Shown: positions 54,424 through 64,000 of the stretch, piece by piece
How the letters are laid out: each line of letters begins with the position of its first letter
How positions within the stretch are numbered: the stretch's first letter is position 1
From: Notospermus geniculatus
Taxonomy: Eukaryota; Nemertea; Pilidiophora; Heteronemertea; Lineidae
Direction: 5' to 3'
Assembly: GCA_002633025.1 (NCBI GenBank)
Contig: NMRB01000885.1
Location: 194,143-258,142, forward strand
DNA length: 64,000 nucleotides
Position numbers and translations under genes: made by a program
Notes under the pieces: generated by a model
What the model was told of the DNA's origin: nothing
The model's input: only the letters and a program-made list of their open reading frames with translations
Database searches by the model: none

Positions 54424-56353
54424 ATGAACAATCTCAGTCCTGTAAGAGGCGATTCCCAAGAACTTTCTGGGGAGTTCTATTCTCCTTCAGATTCTCAGCC
54501 GTGTTCTACACAGGCGTCCAGTGCCACATGTATTGACGACGAGGGTGAAATCCCCGCTGATCAAGCGTGGTATGGACGGTTTGAAAAGGACCTCACGAAT
54601 CTACCAAAGGACACGTATGTCCAAAAGCTACTTGAACTTGCCGGCGAAAATGTGCTGTTGATTGATCTTTATAGATCAAGACTTTACGAAAAAGCAAAAT
54701 CCGTGAGGACGGACTGCCCGCCTCAGGAGCCGCTAAAAAGGAAGTCTACTAAAGCTGCAAGTAAGCAATGGAAATACGCAAGTGATTGCTATTATGCTAC
54801 AGTCATTTTTGGACGGAGCGTCGGTTCATGACGTCCAGGAAGTGTTTCGCTCCCATAGCAGGCCCAGGATTTCTACACCGGACATTAATAGAAGACACCG
54901 TCTTCTTGAAAACGCTGTACGTAAAACACACAATGGTGTACAAACGATGACCACTCATAACGAGGATCAAGGAGTTGATCATCTGGAAACAATCGAATCG
55001 AACGTGTCGATAGCCTCAAATGAGCTCGAGGTTTACGGACCACCGCTTCCGTCAGTAATTGAACTATATTCGAAAGTAAGCCGATTCGAGGATCAACTGA
55101 TTGGTTTTAAGGGTGGAGTGAGCGGTACTCACGAGGTGGTCAGCGCGCAGGTTATGAATGCGATCAAGAAATATAAGGAACAAAACAAACCTACTGCAAC
55201 GAGTGTCAGTGCAATCAGTAGTAAGGTCAGCGAATTATCTGCGGTGGTCACAAGACTTGACGCTGAAAAGGAGGGGTTACAAGAACAAATCACTGAGTTG
55301 CAACGGGAAAATGGTGTACTAAAATCATTGGTAGACAAACTCAACGGTGAACAGGGTGCGATGAAGGAAGATGCACAAAGGGAGAAAAAGACTACTGATC
55401 GTTTGTGCATGCAGTGTAAGGAGTATGACAGTCTCCCGAGAAATTTCCGCGAGTTGCAACTCGCTTTCGAACGTATTAAAGATAGTCGAGACTCAGGGAT
55501 ATCGAAGTTAAGGAATGATATTAAACTGCTTAAGAAGGATATGCAAGCTATCGAAATACCAGACACCACCCGTGAGTTCAAGGAGGTCAACAGGAGTTTA
55601 GAGAGTTTACGGTCTCGGCTCAACGGAATCGAGAAGGATACACAGAGAATCTCCAAACGGGAGACCTATGCTGAATGTCTAACCAAGGGAGAGAAAAGAA
55701 CGAACGAGACGACATCGAGCTCAGGGGCGTCCCGGAAGTCACCAATCAAGCATCAACAGCCCGTACCTCTGACGGGAGACGCGGTCAGCGAGGACACTTC
55801 GGAGATTCGAGATGAAGAACACCCTGGAACGAAGTCTAAACCTGCTGAATCACCTGAACCAAAGCGGATAGAGACGATTGTTACGCGTAACGTGTGCAGA
55901 GACATGAGAAGCGCAGATCAGCAGGCTCAGAACAAATACCCCCCAGAGAATGAAATATCCGTTGACCGTCAGCTAGCCGTTGAGAAGCCCAAGCCCATCC
56001 CGACGGTGATATTCACCAACCTCGGGGGTGCGCGTCGAGAGACTGACCGTAGCTTGCAACCTACCGATACCAACAGTGAGAATTACAACCATGATTTTAA
56101 GGGTGTAACGCGGCATCAGAGACGCCGGAAAGCTGCACTGTTCCTGGGATACATATCTCCTGAATGCAGAGAGGAGTCAATTGTCACGTTCCTAAGTAGA
56201 AACGGGATAGGGGATGCAAAAGTCCGACTGATCAAGAGCAAAATTCAAGGAACGCAGTCTGCCAAAGTTATCATCGACAGAAGCGACAAGGAGGTTTTGT
56301 TGGGAGATAACTTTTGGCCCAATGGAATCCTTTGCCGTGAGTGGTGGAATTAA
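54424..56353 (+). pseudogene. Retrotransposon ORF1 (unit 2, frameshifted)
   Basis: Same as ORF1 of unit 1 except for an extra T at about 54791-54793 (GCTATTATGC for GCTATATGC). The first 120-odd residues run into a stop at 54831. The remaining 523 residues, including the coiled coil and RRM-like end, stay open from an internal ATG at about 54794. Confidence 0.88.
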
Positions 56354-56398
56354 GGTGGAGGTCTTTGGTTTTTCATCTTGCGAGGACAACTGTACTCT

Positions 56399-59300
56399 AT
56401 GGACGATATCGTAACGGTAGCTTGTTGGAATGCGAGAGGCATCATGTATGGTGCCAACTACGCAGATAAACTTCTAGTGTCGCGCGATATTGACATTCTT
56501 GGCCTTTGCGAGCACTGGCTATACCCTGACTCTACCTATTTTCTTGATAGCCTCAACCGTGATTACGATGCTCACGTCATTTGCGACGAGGATCTTTTCC
56601 AATCCGATCGTGTGCGGAGAGGCAAAGGTGGAGTGGCGCTCCTCTGGAAGAAATCACTTTCACAGCATATTTGTGTTCTTCCGTTAGATGGTGATCGGGT
56701 AGCAGGCATTATGGTAAACCAGGATCACTGTAGATCACTTATTGTTATTATGGTATACCTCCCCAGCTCGAACTACGCGGATGACATTTTCCTCGAACAG
56801 CTGGACTATTTATCCCAACTGAACGCCTTCTATTGTCCACTAGGGGACGTGCTGTTCATGGGAGATTTCAATGCGCAATGCTCAAACCAGAGAGGAGTTA
56901 CGTTGGGTTCGTCGAGTCGGAGAACCCGGGCGATGGATGCATTCCTATCAGAAGCTGGACTCTGGTCGGTGTCTGCGGACGTAAGGTGTCGTGGGCCAGG
57001 TTTCACCTTCGACCCATTTGAAAGCTCCAGTAAAACTCTAATAGATCATATTTGCCTTAGTTCGACCTTCATGGAGTCCGTACTCGATATGGAAGTGGTG
57101 GATGACGATGCCATCAATACTTCAGATCACTTACCGGTGTGTGCAAAATTAAGGGTGTTGAGAGTTTCAGAAAGTTGGAGGGATGTTGCTGATCAGTCGC
57201 AAACGATACACAAGCCAGTTAAATATCAATGGAGCAGGGCTTCCAGGGAACGCTTTGAATGTATACTACTTTATCGTGATATCTTAGAAATTTCGCTGCC
57301 GAGCATTGAGAGTGGAATAGTTTCATATACGACGGACGAAATCGACGAACTATACCAGCGTACCGTAGATTCCATGTACCAGGCAGCGGAAGCAGCCTTG
57401 CCGAAGTGCACCAGCGGGCGGAAAAACTGTCGACCTCAGTGGAAAAGTGTGCTAAAGCCCCTCCACGTCCAAGTAAAACAAGCTCGTGCGGTGTGGATCA
57501 CAGCTGGTAAACCGCGTGATACCGGTAGTGCCGCGTGGAAAAATTATAAGGAGAGAAAACGCGAATTCCGTCGTGAGCTGAGGAGAGCGGATAGACTCAG
57601 CGAGCAGCGGTTTTACGATAGCCTCGACAAGAGTGCGGAGGTGGATCAGTCGAAATTTTGGAAACTGTTGAAAAGTAGGGGTCATCGTAAGTCGGCAAAG
57701 GTACTCCCGACACCTATGCGCTTTGATGGTAAAATTTATTATGACTCGTCTGAAATAGCGAACGGATGGGGTACGTTCTTCGCAAAGCTTTACACGCCGT
57801 CGAATGACACGAGATACGACGGAAAATTTAAGAGTGAGGTGGACAAAGCGGTTAAGGATATGGCGGAAATGTCCAAAGGTGTGTCAGTGGATGGTCTGGA
57901 TCACCCATTCACCGTGGAGGAAGTGTCGGGCGCGATTCGGCAACTGAAGTATGGAAAAGCTGGTGGGCATGACTCTATTACCAATGAGCATATTAAATAC
58001 GGTGGTCCGAAGCTTCACGAAACACTTACTAACTTGTATAACGTTATTCTTTGTGCCGAATATGTACCGACGAATGCTAAGAAAGGACTAATCCACACTC
58101 TTTACAAGGGTAAGGGTAAGGACAGATCAGACCCCGGGAGCTACCGCCCAGTCACCCTTCTTCCGGTATTGTACAAGCTCTTAGAAAGGCTTATGCTGAA
58201 TCGATTGACAAAATGGACGGAGGAAAACCATCGAGTGTTTCCCAACCCGCAACAAAGTGCGTTCCAGAAGAATCGTAGTTGTGTTTCCACCGCGTTCGTT
58301 CTTCAGGAAACGATCCGACACCATGTTGAGAGGAGCTCTAAAGTCTACGCCTGTTTTTTAGATACAGCCAAAGCGTATGACACGGTTTGGCACAACGGCT
58401 TGTTACACAAACTTTACAAGTTCGGGGTCAGAGGGAAGCTTTGGCGCCTCATTATGGACTGCTACAATAAAGCGGAGAGTCGCGTCGTAGTCAATAGCGT
58501 GTTGTCCCCGCCGTTTCTGCTACAACAGTCAGTTCGGCAGGGTGGAGTTCTTTCAACATGGCTGTATCTATTGTACATAAACGAGCTACTGAACATTCTT
58601 GACGGCCTAGAGGTGGGAGCAAAGATAGGGGACACAAGTTGTGGCTCACCCTGTCATGCTGATGACTTGACCTTGATCTCGCTGGCGAAGCATGGCTTGG
58701 ATGCTATGATGTCCTGCTGTCATCAGTATTCGGTGAAATGGCGGTATGAGTATAATGGTGAAAAATGTGTAATCATCGTTTTCGGTGAAAATCCCAGGCA
58801 GTGGTCTCTAACGAAAGCGGACCGGAAATGGATGTTAGGAGATAAGGAGATACAAGAGGAATGTTCGTGTGTGCACCTCGGGATTATCCAGGACAAATAT
58901 TTTAAATCATCGAAGCAGACAATTACCTCAGGTCAGAAACTGAAAAACACGCTTATGTCAGTACTGGGACCGGGCATTCAGCCATCCGGATTCAATCCGA
59001 TTTCTAGCTTCAAACTGTATCAACTTGTCTGTTTGCCGAGGGCTCTTTACGGTTGTGAGGTATGGGATGGATTACCGGAGAACGAGAAACTGATTTTGGA
59101 AAGGTCACACAGATTCTGTATTAAACGGATGCAAGGGTTTCCCTGGCGTACCAGAACGGCAGTGGCGCAGGCAATGATAGGTAGCGTTAGTATGCAGGCT
59201 TTCGTGGACACGAGGCGACTTCAGTTCCTGAATCAGCTTGTCACAATGGGTACAACCTCGTGCGCACTCCCGTGGTTGGTGTTCAAAGTGAGATACGAGT

Positions 59301-59923
59301 CAATGATTGCGAGATCGGTGAAAGGTGAGAAGTGCCTTGGACTATTACCAGTGTTGAAGGAGACTTTGGAGAGATATGAACTGTGTGAATACCTGGATGT
59401 ATCGGTTAATGACCCTTCTAACTTTCCACAAAAGACAGTTTGGAAAAGCACTGTCAAGGTCGCGATCGACAAGATCGAGAATGATAGGTTTTTGGCTTTG
59501 TGTGATAGGGACAGTGAGCCATCACTTCAAAGAATCCAGCGCATAGAGAAATCATTGGACTTTCCCTCTATACTGTGGTTAGCCGCAAAACTAGATCCGC
59601 AACTGAAAGAGAGCTACTCATTCTTGGCAAAATTGAACACTGCGGTCATCTCAGACAATCCAGTTCAATGCTCATTCTGTTCTTTGCAATACAAGGACCC
59701 ACAAGTTCACTTCTTTTGTGCATGCTCCGGTTTCTCCCAGAATAGAGAAACCTTTTGGGAGGATATTGTGAATGAGTGTCCTGTAGATGTCAGCACTGCG
59801 TTATGGAATATGGAGGACAGTGATTTAACGGAAACTCTGCTTGGTAGGCAGATCGAGGGGTGTGACTTTGAAAACAATATCGAAATGTTGAAAATAGCTG
59901 CGCGATGTTGGCAGTTGTGGTAG
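56399..59923 (+). CDS. Retrotransposon ORF2 (unit 2, intact)
   Basis: Same 1174-residue endonuclease/RT protein as unit 1, with only a few base changes, seemingly silent (for example near 56998, 58434 and 58981). All catalytic motifs listed for unit 1 are unchanged, including HADD. Confidence 0.9.
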   Translation: MDDIVTVACWNARGIMYGANYADKLLVSRDIDILGLCEHWLYPDSTYFLDSLNRDYDAHVICDEDLFQSDRVRRGKGGVALLWKKSLSQHICVLPLDGDRVAGIMVNQDHCRSLIVIMVYLPSSNYADDIFLEQLDYLSQLNAFYCPLGDVLFMGDFNAQCSNQRGVTLGSSSRRTRAMDAFLSEAGLWSVSADVRCRGPGFTFDPFESSSKTLIDHICLSSTFMESVLDMEVVDDDAINTSDHLPVCAKLRVLRVSESWRDVADQSQTIHKPVKYQWSRASRERFECILLYRDILEISLPSIESGIVSYTTDEIDELYQRTVDSMYQAAEAALPKCTSGRKNCRPQWKSVLKPLHVQVKQARAVWITAGKPRDTGSAAWKNYKERKREFRRELRRADRLSEQRFYDSLDKSAEVDQSKFWKLLKSRGHRKSAKVLPTPMRFDGKIYYDSSEIANGWGTFFAKLYTPSNDTRYDGKFKSEVDKAVKDMAEMSKGVSVDGLDHPFTVEEVSGAIRQLKYGKAGGHDSITNEHIKYGGPKLHETLTNLYNVILCAEYVPTNAKKGLIHTLYKGKGKDRSDPGSYRPVTLLPVLYKLLERLMLNRLTKWTEENHRVFPNPQQSAFQKNRSCVSTAFVLQETIRHHVERSSKVYACFLDTAKAYDTVWHNGLLHKLYKFGVRGKLWRLIMDCYNKAESRVVVNSVLSPPFLLQQSVRQGGVLSTWLYLLYINELLNILDGLEVGAKIGDTSCGSPCHADDLTLISLAKHGLDAMMSCCHQYSVKWRYEYNGEKCVIIVFGENPRQWSLTKADRKWMLGDKEIQEECSCVHLGIIQDKYFKSSKQTITSGQKLKNTLMSVLGPGIQPSGFNPISSFKLYQLVCLPRALYGCEVWDGLPENEKLILERSHRFCIKRMQGFPWRTRTAVAQAMIGSVSMQAFVDTRRLQFLNQLVTMGTTSCALPWLVFKVRYESMIARSVKGEKCLGLLPVLKETLERYELCEYLDVSVNDPSNFPQKTVWKSTVKVAIDKIENDRFLALCDRDSEPSLQRIQRIEKSLDFPSILWLAAKLDPQLKESYSFLAKLNTAVISDNPVQCSFCSLQYKDPQVHFFCACSGFSQNRETFWEDIVNECPVDVSTALWNMEDSDLTETLLGRQIEGCDFENNIEMLKIAARCWQLW

Positions 59924-60452
59924 ATTTGAGCGGGTGATCCGCTGCCGCGATTTTGGCTTGGGGCGCGGTTGCGCTCCCTTGCTGTTGCCTTATAGGGACT
60001 TCCTATTGCCATATAGGGCGACCGCGGGGGCCGCGGCCCGGCCTCGGGCCTGGGTCGCGGCGGCGGATTCGCCGCTGTATAGACACAACAGGTCACAATT
60101 TGATTTGTCATTGGACACTTGGTACCGTTACAGTTTGATGTGTAATGGGACTCGTGGTATTGTCACAGGTTGATTGGTATTTAGGACACTTGGTACCGTA
60201 CCTTTTAATGTGGATGTAATAGTACATCAGTCCTGGTACCGCACATCATGACTAACAAAATGAAATGGCGACGTCACGTACGTGTTGGTGTGGCCGGAGT
60301 TCCCGAAATTAGCGTCGGCCGGCAGAATGTTGTCATTCATAACTTGTCGGTCTCATTTCATAATTTTATTATTGTCCCTTTCTCTTTATCTAATGTTTTT
60401 CATGTTACCAATTGTAATCTTCTAAACAGGAGGAATAAACAAATATATATAT

Positions 60453-61370
60453 AACCGATATAGTATAAGATGGGATTTTCAGCCAACTCCGCCGTTACTG
60501 ACTTTGGTCTCATCCGTCCGACGCAAGGATCGTATCGGTAGACGACAGTGGGCCGGTTTTATAAACGATGGCTAAGATAACCATCGGGTTCATTGACCCT
60601 TAGTTGACAAACTGTTTGTTAATCGAAGTGAATTTTTCGATTTCATGAATCGTTGATAGCCAAACATTCTAAAAATAAAAATGTTTACTTTGATTAATTA
60701 GCGGTTTTCAGAACAGCCGATGGTTAAACCGAGGTTTATCTTAGCTATCGTTTAAAAAATCGACCCAGTGTAGTAGAACAAGAGTGGAATGCGATATAGG
60801 AACGACCCGCTGAACACACATGCAACAGCGATGTAGGCGTTCCTTTTTGTGCACAATGTGGCTGCCTTTAATGGCCGACAGGCGGCTATGAACCGCTCCA
60901 ACCCGACGCAGACGGTAAGGTAGATGGATGCTGTCTTAGCAAACAAAAGTAAAGCCCACAAATACCCTCTGGCCATGCTGTAAAATTCCATATATTGGGT
61001 TCAACAAAATAAGGTAATAATGCATTCGCCTCACGGTGTTGTGTGAAATATCCATAATCAAGACAATACTATCGGCGACGGCCAAGGCTCGAAGTAGGAT
61101 GGACGTCGATGTGTACGGCCTCTCTTTTCCAATGACTATAAAGGCGAGGCAGTTTCCTGCTAGGCCTAGTGGACCAATTATTAACATCAATGGCACTTGG
61201 AAGATGAAACGCACCATATACCGACTTGCGCTGCTAAGGTTTTTCATTCGATAACCAGATAAACAACGCACAGCAGCGCGACGTACCGATGTTGTCAGAT
61301 TTGGCCTGATAAACATAGAGTCCGTTGTTATTTTAACATCCATCATGTCCATGAATCGAGGCAGACGCAC
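60453..61370 (-). pseudogene. Truncated GPCR copy in unit 3
   Basis: Third copy of the TM1-to-loop-2 segment, with the MITE at 60551-60765 and the same frameshift. No TM5-TM7. Confidence 0.85.
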
Positions 61371-61921
61371 TTTGACTGTGTGCTGTGGCCGAAAACACCT
61401 TTTTAGCTCGAAGCTGCCTTGCAGCTTCGCCGGTAGAAAATTTCCGAAGACATTCGGCGACTCCAGTTATGTGAATGGCATCTTCGATCATCGAAGGCCG
61501 ATCTGCTCACCACTACGTTACACCGCACATCACCCTTCGAGAAAGTGACCGGTCCACGGCGTATCTGCCGCCTCGAGAAGAAGAGGCCAATCAGAATCGG
61601 TGTTGTAAAATTGCAAAGAGTTGTAGCCGAAGACCCGATATAAAGTGTCATATGATTGGTCGACCGGTAAAGTTGGCATGGTGCCAAGATACGCCGCCGA
61701 CTAGTCTATTTCTCGAAGGGTGATGTGCGATGTACCGCAGTGGAGAGCAGATCGGCCTTCGATTATCGAAGATGTGTTGAACAAAATGGCGGCGTAATGG
61801 CGGACACGGGTTTTCTCGGCTCCCCAGTTTTTGCAATGTTTTTGCCGTTTTTGAACACGCTGAAGATCGGATATCGAGATAAATAGATGCATATAACAGG
61901 GAAGGATAAAGTTGAGTAATT

Positions 61922-63851
61922 ATGAACAATCTCAGTCCTGTAAGAGGCGATTCCCAAGAACTTTCTGCGGAGTTCTATTCTCCTTCAGATTCTCAGCCGT
62001 GTTCTACACAGGCGTCCAGTGCCACATGTATTGACGACGAGGGTGAAATCCCCGCTGATCAAGCGTGGTATGGACGGTTTGAAAAGGACCTCACGAATCT
62101 ACCAAAGGACACGTATGTCCAAAAGCTACTTGAACTTGCCGGCGAAAACGTGCTGTTGATTGATCTTTATAGATCAAGACTTTACGAAAAAGCAAAATCC
62201 GTGAGGACGGACTGCCCGCCTCAGGAGCCGCTAAAAAGGAAGTCTACTAAAGCTGCAAGTAAGCAATGGAAATACGCAAGTGATTGCTATTATGCTACAG
62301 TCATTTTTGGACGGAGCGTCGGTTCATGACGTCCAGGAAGTGTTTCGCTCCCATAGCAGGCCCAGGATTTCTACACCGGACATCAATAGAAGACACCGTC
62401 CTCTTGAAAACGCTGTACGTAAAACACACAATGGTGTACAAACGATGACCACTCATAACGAGGATCAAGGAGTTGATCATCTGGAAACAATCGAATCGAA
62501 CGTGTCGATAGCCTCAAATGAGCTCGAGGTTTACGGACCACCGCTTCCGTCAGTAATTGAACTATATTCGAAAGTAAGCCGATTCGAGGATCAACTGATT
62601 GGTTTTAAGGGTGGAGTGAGCGGTACTCACGAGGTGGTCAGCGCGCAGGTTATGAATGCGATCAAGAAATATAAGGAACAAAACAAACCTACTGCAACGA
62701 GTGTCAGTGCAATCAGTAGTAAGGTCAGCGAATTATCTGCGGTGGTCACAAGACTTGACGCTGAAAAGGAGGGTTTACAAGAACAAATCACTGAGTTGCA
62801 ACGGGAAAATGGTGTACTAAAATCATTGGTAGACAAACTCAACGGTGAACAGGGTGCGATGAAGGAAGATGCACAAAGGGAGAAAAAGACTACTGATCGT
62901 TTGTGCATGCAGTGTAAGGAGTATGACAGTCTCCCGAGAAATTTCCGCGAGTTGCAACTCGCTTTCGAACGTATTAAAGATAGTCGAGACTCAGGGATAT
63001 CGAAGTTAAGGAATGATATTAAACTGCTTAAGAAGGATATGCAAGCTATCGAAATACCAGACACCACCCGTGAGTTCAAGGAGGTCAACAGGAGTTTAGA
63101 GAGTTTACGGTCCCGGCTCAACGGAATCGAGAAGGATACACAGAGAATCTCCAAACGGGAGACCTATGCTGAATGTCTAACCAAGGGAGAGAAAAGAACG
63201 AATGAGACGACATCGAGCTCCGGGGCGTCCCGGAAGTCGCCAATCAAGCATCAACAGCCCGTACCTCTGACGGGAGACGCGGTCAGCGAGGACACTTCGG
63301 AGATTCGAGATAAAGAATACCCTGGAACGAAGTCTAAACCTGCTGAATCACCTGAACCAAAGCGGATAGAGACGATTGTTACGCGTAACGTGTGCAGAGA
63401 CATGAGAACCGCAGATCAGCAGGCTCAGAACAAATACCCCCCAGAGAATGATATATCCGGTGACCGTCAGCTAGCCGTTGAGAAGCCCAAGCCCATCCCG
63501 ACGGTGATATTCACCAATCTCGGGGGTGCGCGTCGAGAGACTGACCGTAGCTTGCAACCTACCGATACCAACAGTGAGAATTACAACCATGATTTTAAGG
63601 GTGTAACGCGGCATCAGAGACGCCAGAAAGCTGCACTGTTCCTGGGATACATATCTCCTGAATGCAGAGAGGAGTCAATTGTCACGTTCCTAAGTAGAAA
63701 CGGGATAGGGGATGCAAAAGTCCGACTGATAAAGAGCAAAATTCAAGGAACGCAGTCTGCCAAAGTTATCATCGACAGAAGCGACAAGGAGGTATTGTTA
63801 GGAGATAACTTTTGGCCCAATGGAATCTTTTGCCGTGAGTGGTGGAATTAA
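61922..63851 (+). pseudogene. Retrotransposon ORF1 (unit 3, frameshifted)
   Basis: Has the same extra T as unit 2 (near 62289-62291), so the lesion is shared by descent. Additional changes include Gly to Ala in ELSGEFY, Leu to Pro in RRHRLLEN, EEHP to KEYP and REWW preceded by IFC. The open remainder runs 62280-63851. Confidence 0.87.
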
Positions 63852-63896
63852 GGTGGAGGTCTTTGGTGTTCATCTTGCGAGGACAACTGTGCTCTG

Positions 63897-64000
63897 TGGA
63901 CGATATCGTAACGGTAGCTTGTTGGAATGCGAGAGGCATCATGTATGGTGCCAACTACGCAGATAAACTTCTAGTGTCGCGCGATATTGACATTCTTGGC
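63897..64000 (+). pseudogene. Retrotransposon ORF2 start (unit 3, start codon lost)
   Basis: The ATG that starts ORF2 in units 1 and 2 is GTG here (CTCTGTGGACG), and one T is missing from the upstream GGTTTTTC run. The endonuclease reading frame itself (VACWNARG) continues to the window edge. The next in-frame ATG would be inside the endonuclease domain. Confidence 0.75.

Larger units (their letters stand above)
52955..60452 (+). repeat. Tandem unit 2
   Basis: GPCR segment 52955-53980 (MITE at 53053-53267, same one-base frameshift) and retrotransposon 53981-60452. It is 7498 bp, one base longer than unit 1 because of an extra T in ORF1. Almost identical to unit 1 over its whole length. The GPCR part lacks TM5-TM7. 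Confidence 0.92.
60453..64000 (+). repeat. Tandem unit 3 (cut by window end)
   Basis: GPCR segment 60453-61478, then retrotransposon from 61479 to the window edge. It carries more differences than units 1 and 2 show between themselves, mostly in ORF1. Confidence 0.9.

Overview
This window is animal nuclear DNA, not bacterial. Genes are split by GT-AG introns with consistent codon phases, intergenic and intronic DNA is full of short inverted-repeat (MITE-like) elements, there is a tRNA-derived SINE, and a full-length non-LTR retrotransposon is present in tandem. The gene families (DEG/ENaC channel, SLC16-type transporters, coactosin, class A peptide GPCR) and the repeat-rich, locally duplicated sequence suggest a marine invertebrate, perhaps a cephalochordate or echinoderm. 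The species cannot be fixed by reading alone. Two N gaps (6287-7125 and 43982-44443) and isolated single Ns show a draft assembly, so some local duplications may be unmerged alleles.

Layout. 1-2608: repeats. 2609-16724 (+): a DEG/ENaC (ASIC-like) channel gene, reconstructed from the HG-motif exon, TM1 exon, palm/thumb exons, one huge exon and the pre-TM2 and TM2 exons. Its E2-E3 and E5-E6 regions are each present twice, and the exons for the upper extracellular (finger) part are not seen. Its 1567-bp exon adds about 480 highly charged, probably helical, multiply glycosylatable residues to the extracellular domain just before TM2. 16725-19174: repeats. 19175-21288 and 23142-26451 (-): two paralogous SLC16/MCT-like transporters with the same three-exon structure; the first has a frameshift and the second a duplicated exon 2. 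26452-30696: repeats. 30697-35444 (-): a coactosin-like actin-binding protein in four exons. 37714-40842 (+): a divergently oriented second ADF-H/coactosin-like gene with the same three intron phases and a longer N-terminus.

41588-64000 is an accessory region. A degraded GPCR fragment lies at 41588-42075. A nearly complete GPCR pseudogene (45039-46375, -) carries a 215-bp MITE in its second extracellular loop and a one-base frameshift. A two-ORF non-LTR retrotransposon (ORF1 coiled coil plus RRM-like end; ORF2 APE endonuclease, reverse transcriptase and Cys/His tail) sits against it. The unit made of 1,026 bp of the GPCR plus about 6.47 kb of retrotransposon is repeated head to tail with a 7497/7498-bp period, two full units and a third cut off by the window end. 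The junctions coincide with the element's own ends, as expected if one insertion made a very long target-site duplication that later recombined unequally. Only unit 1 has both ORFs intact.

The two strongest candidates for something undescribed are the DEG/ENaC channel with the giant extracellular insert and the retrotransposon/GPCR tandem array.
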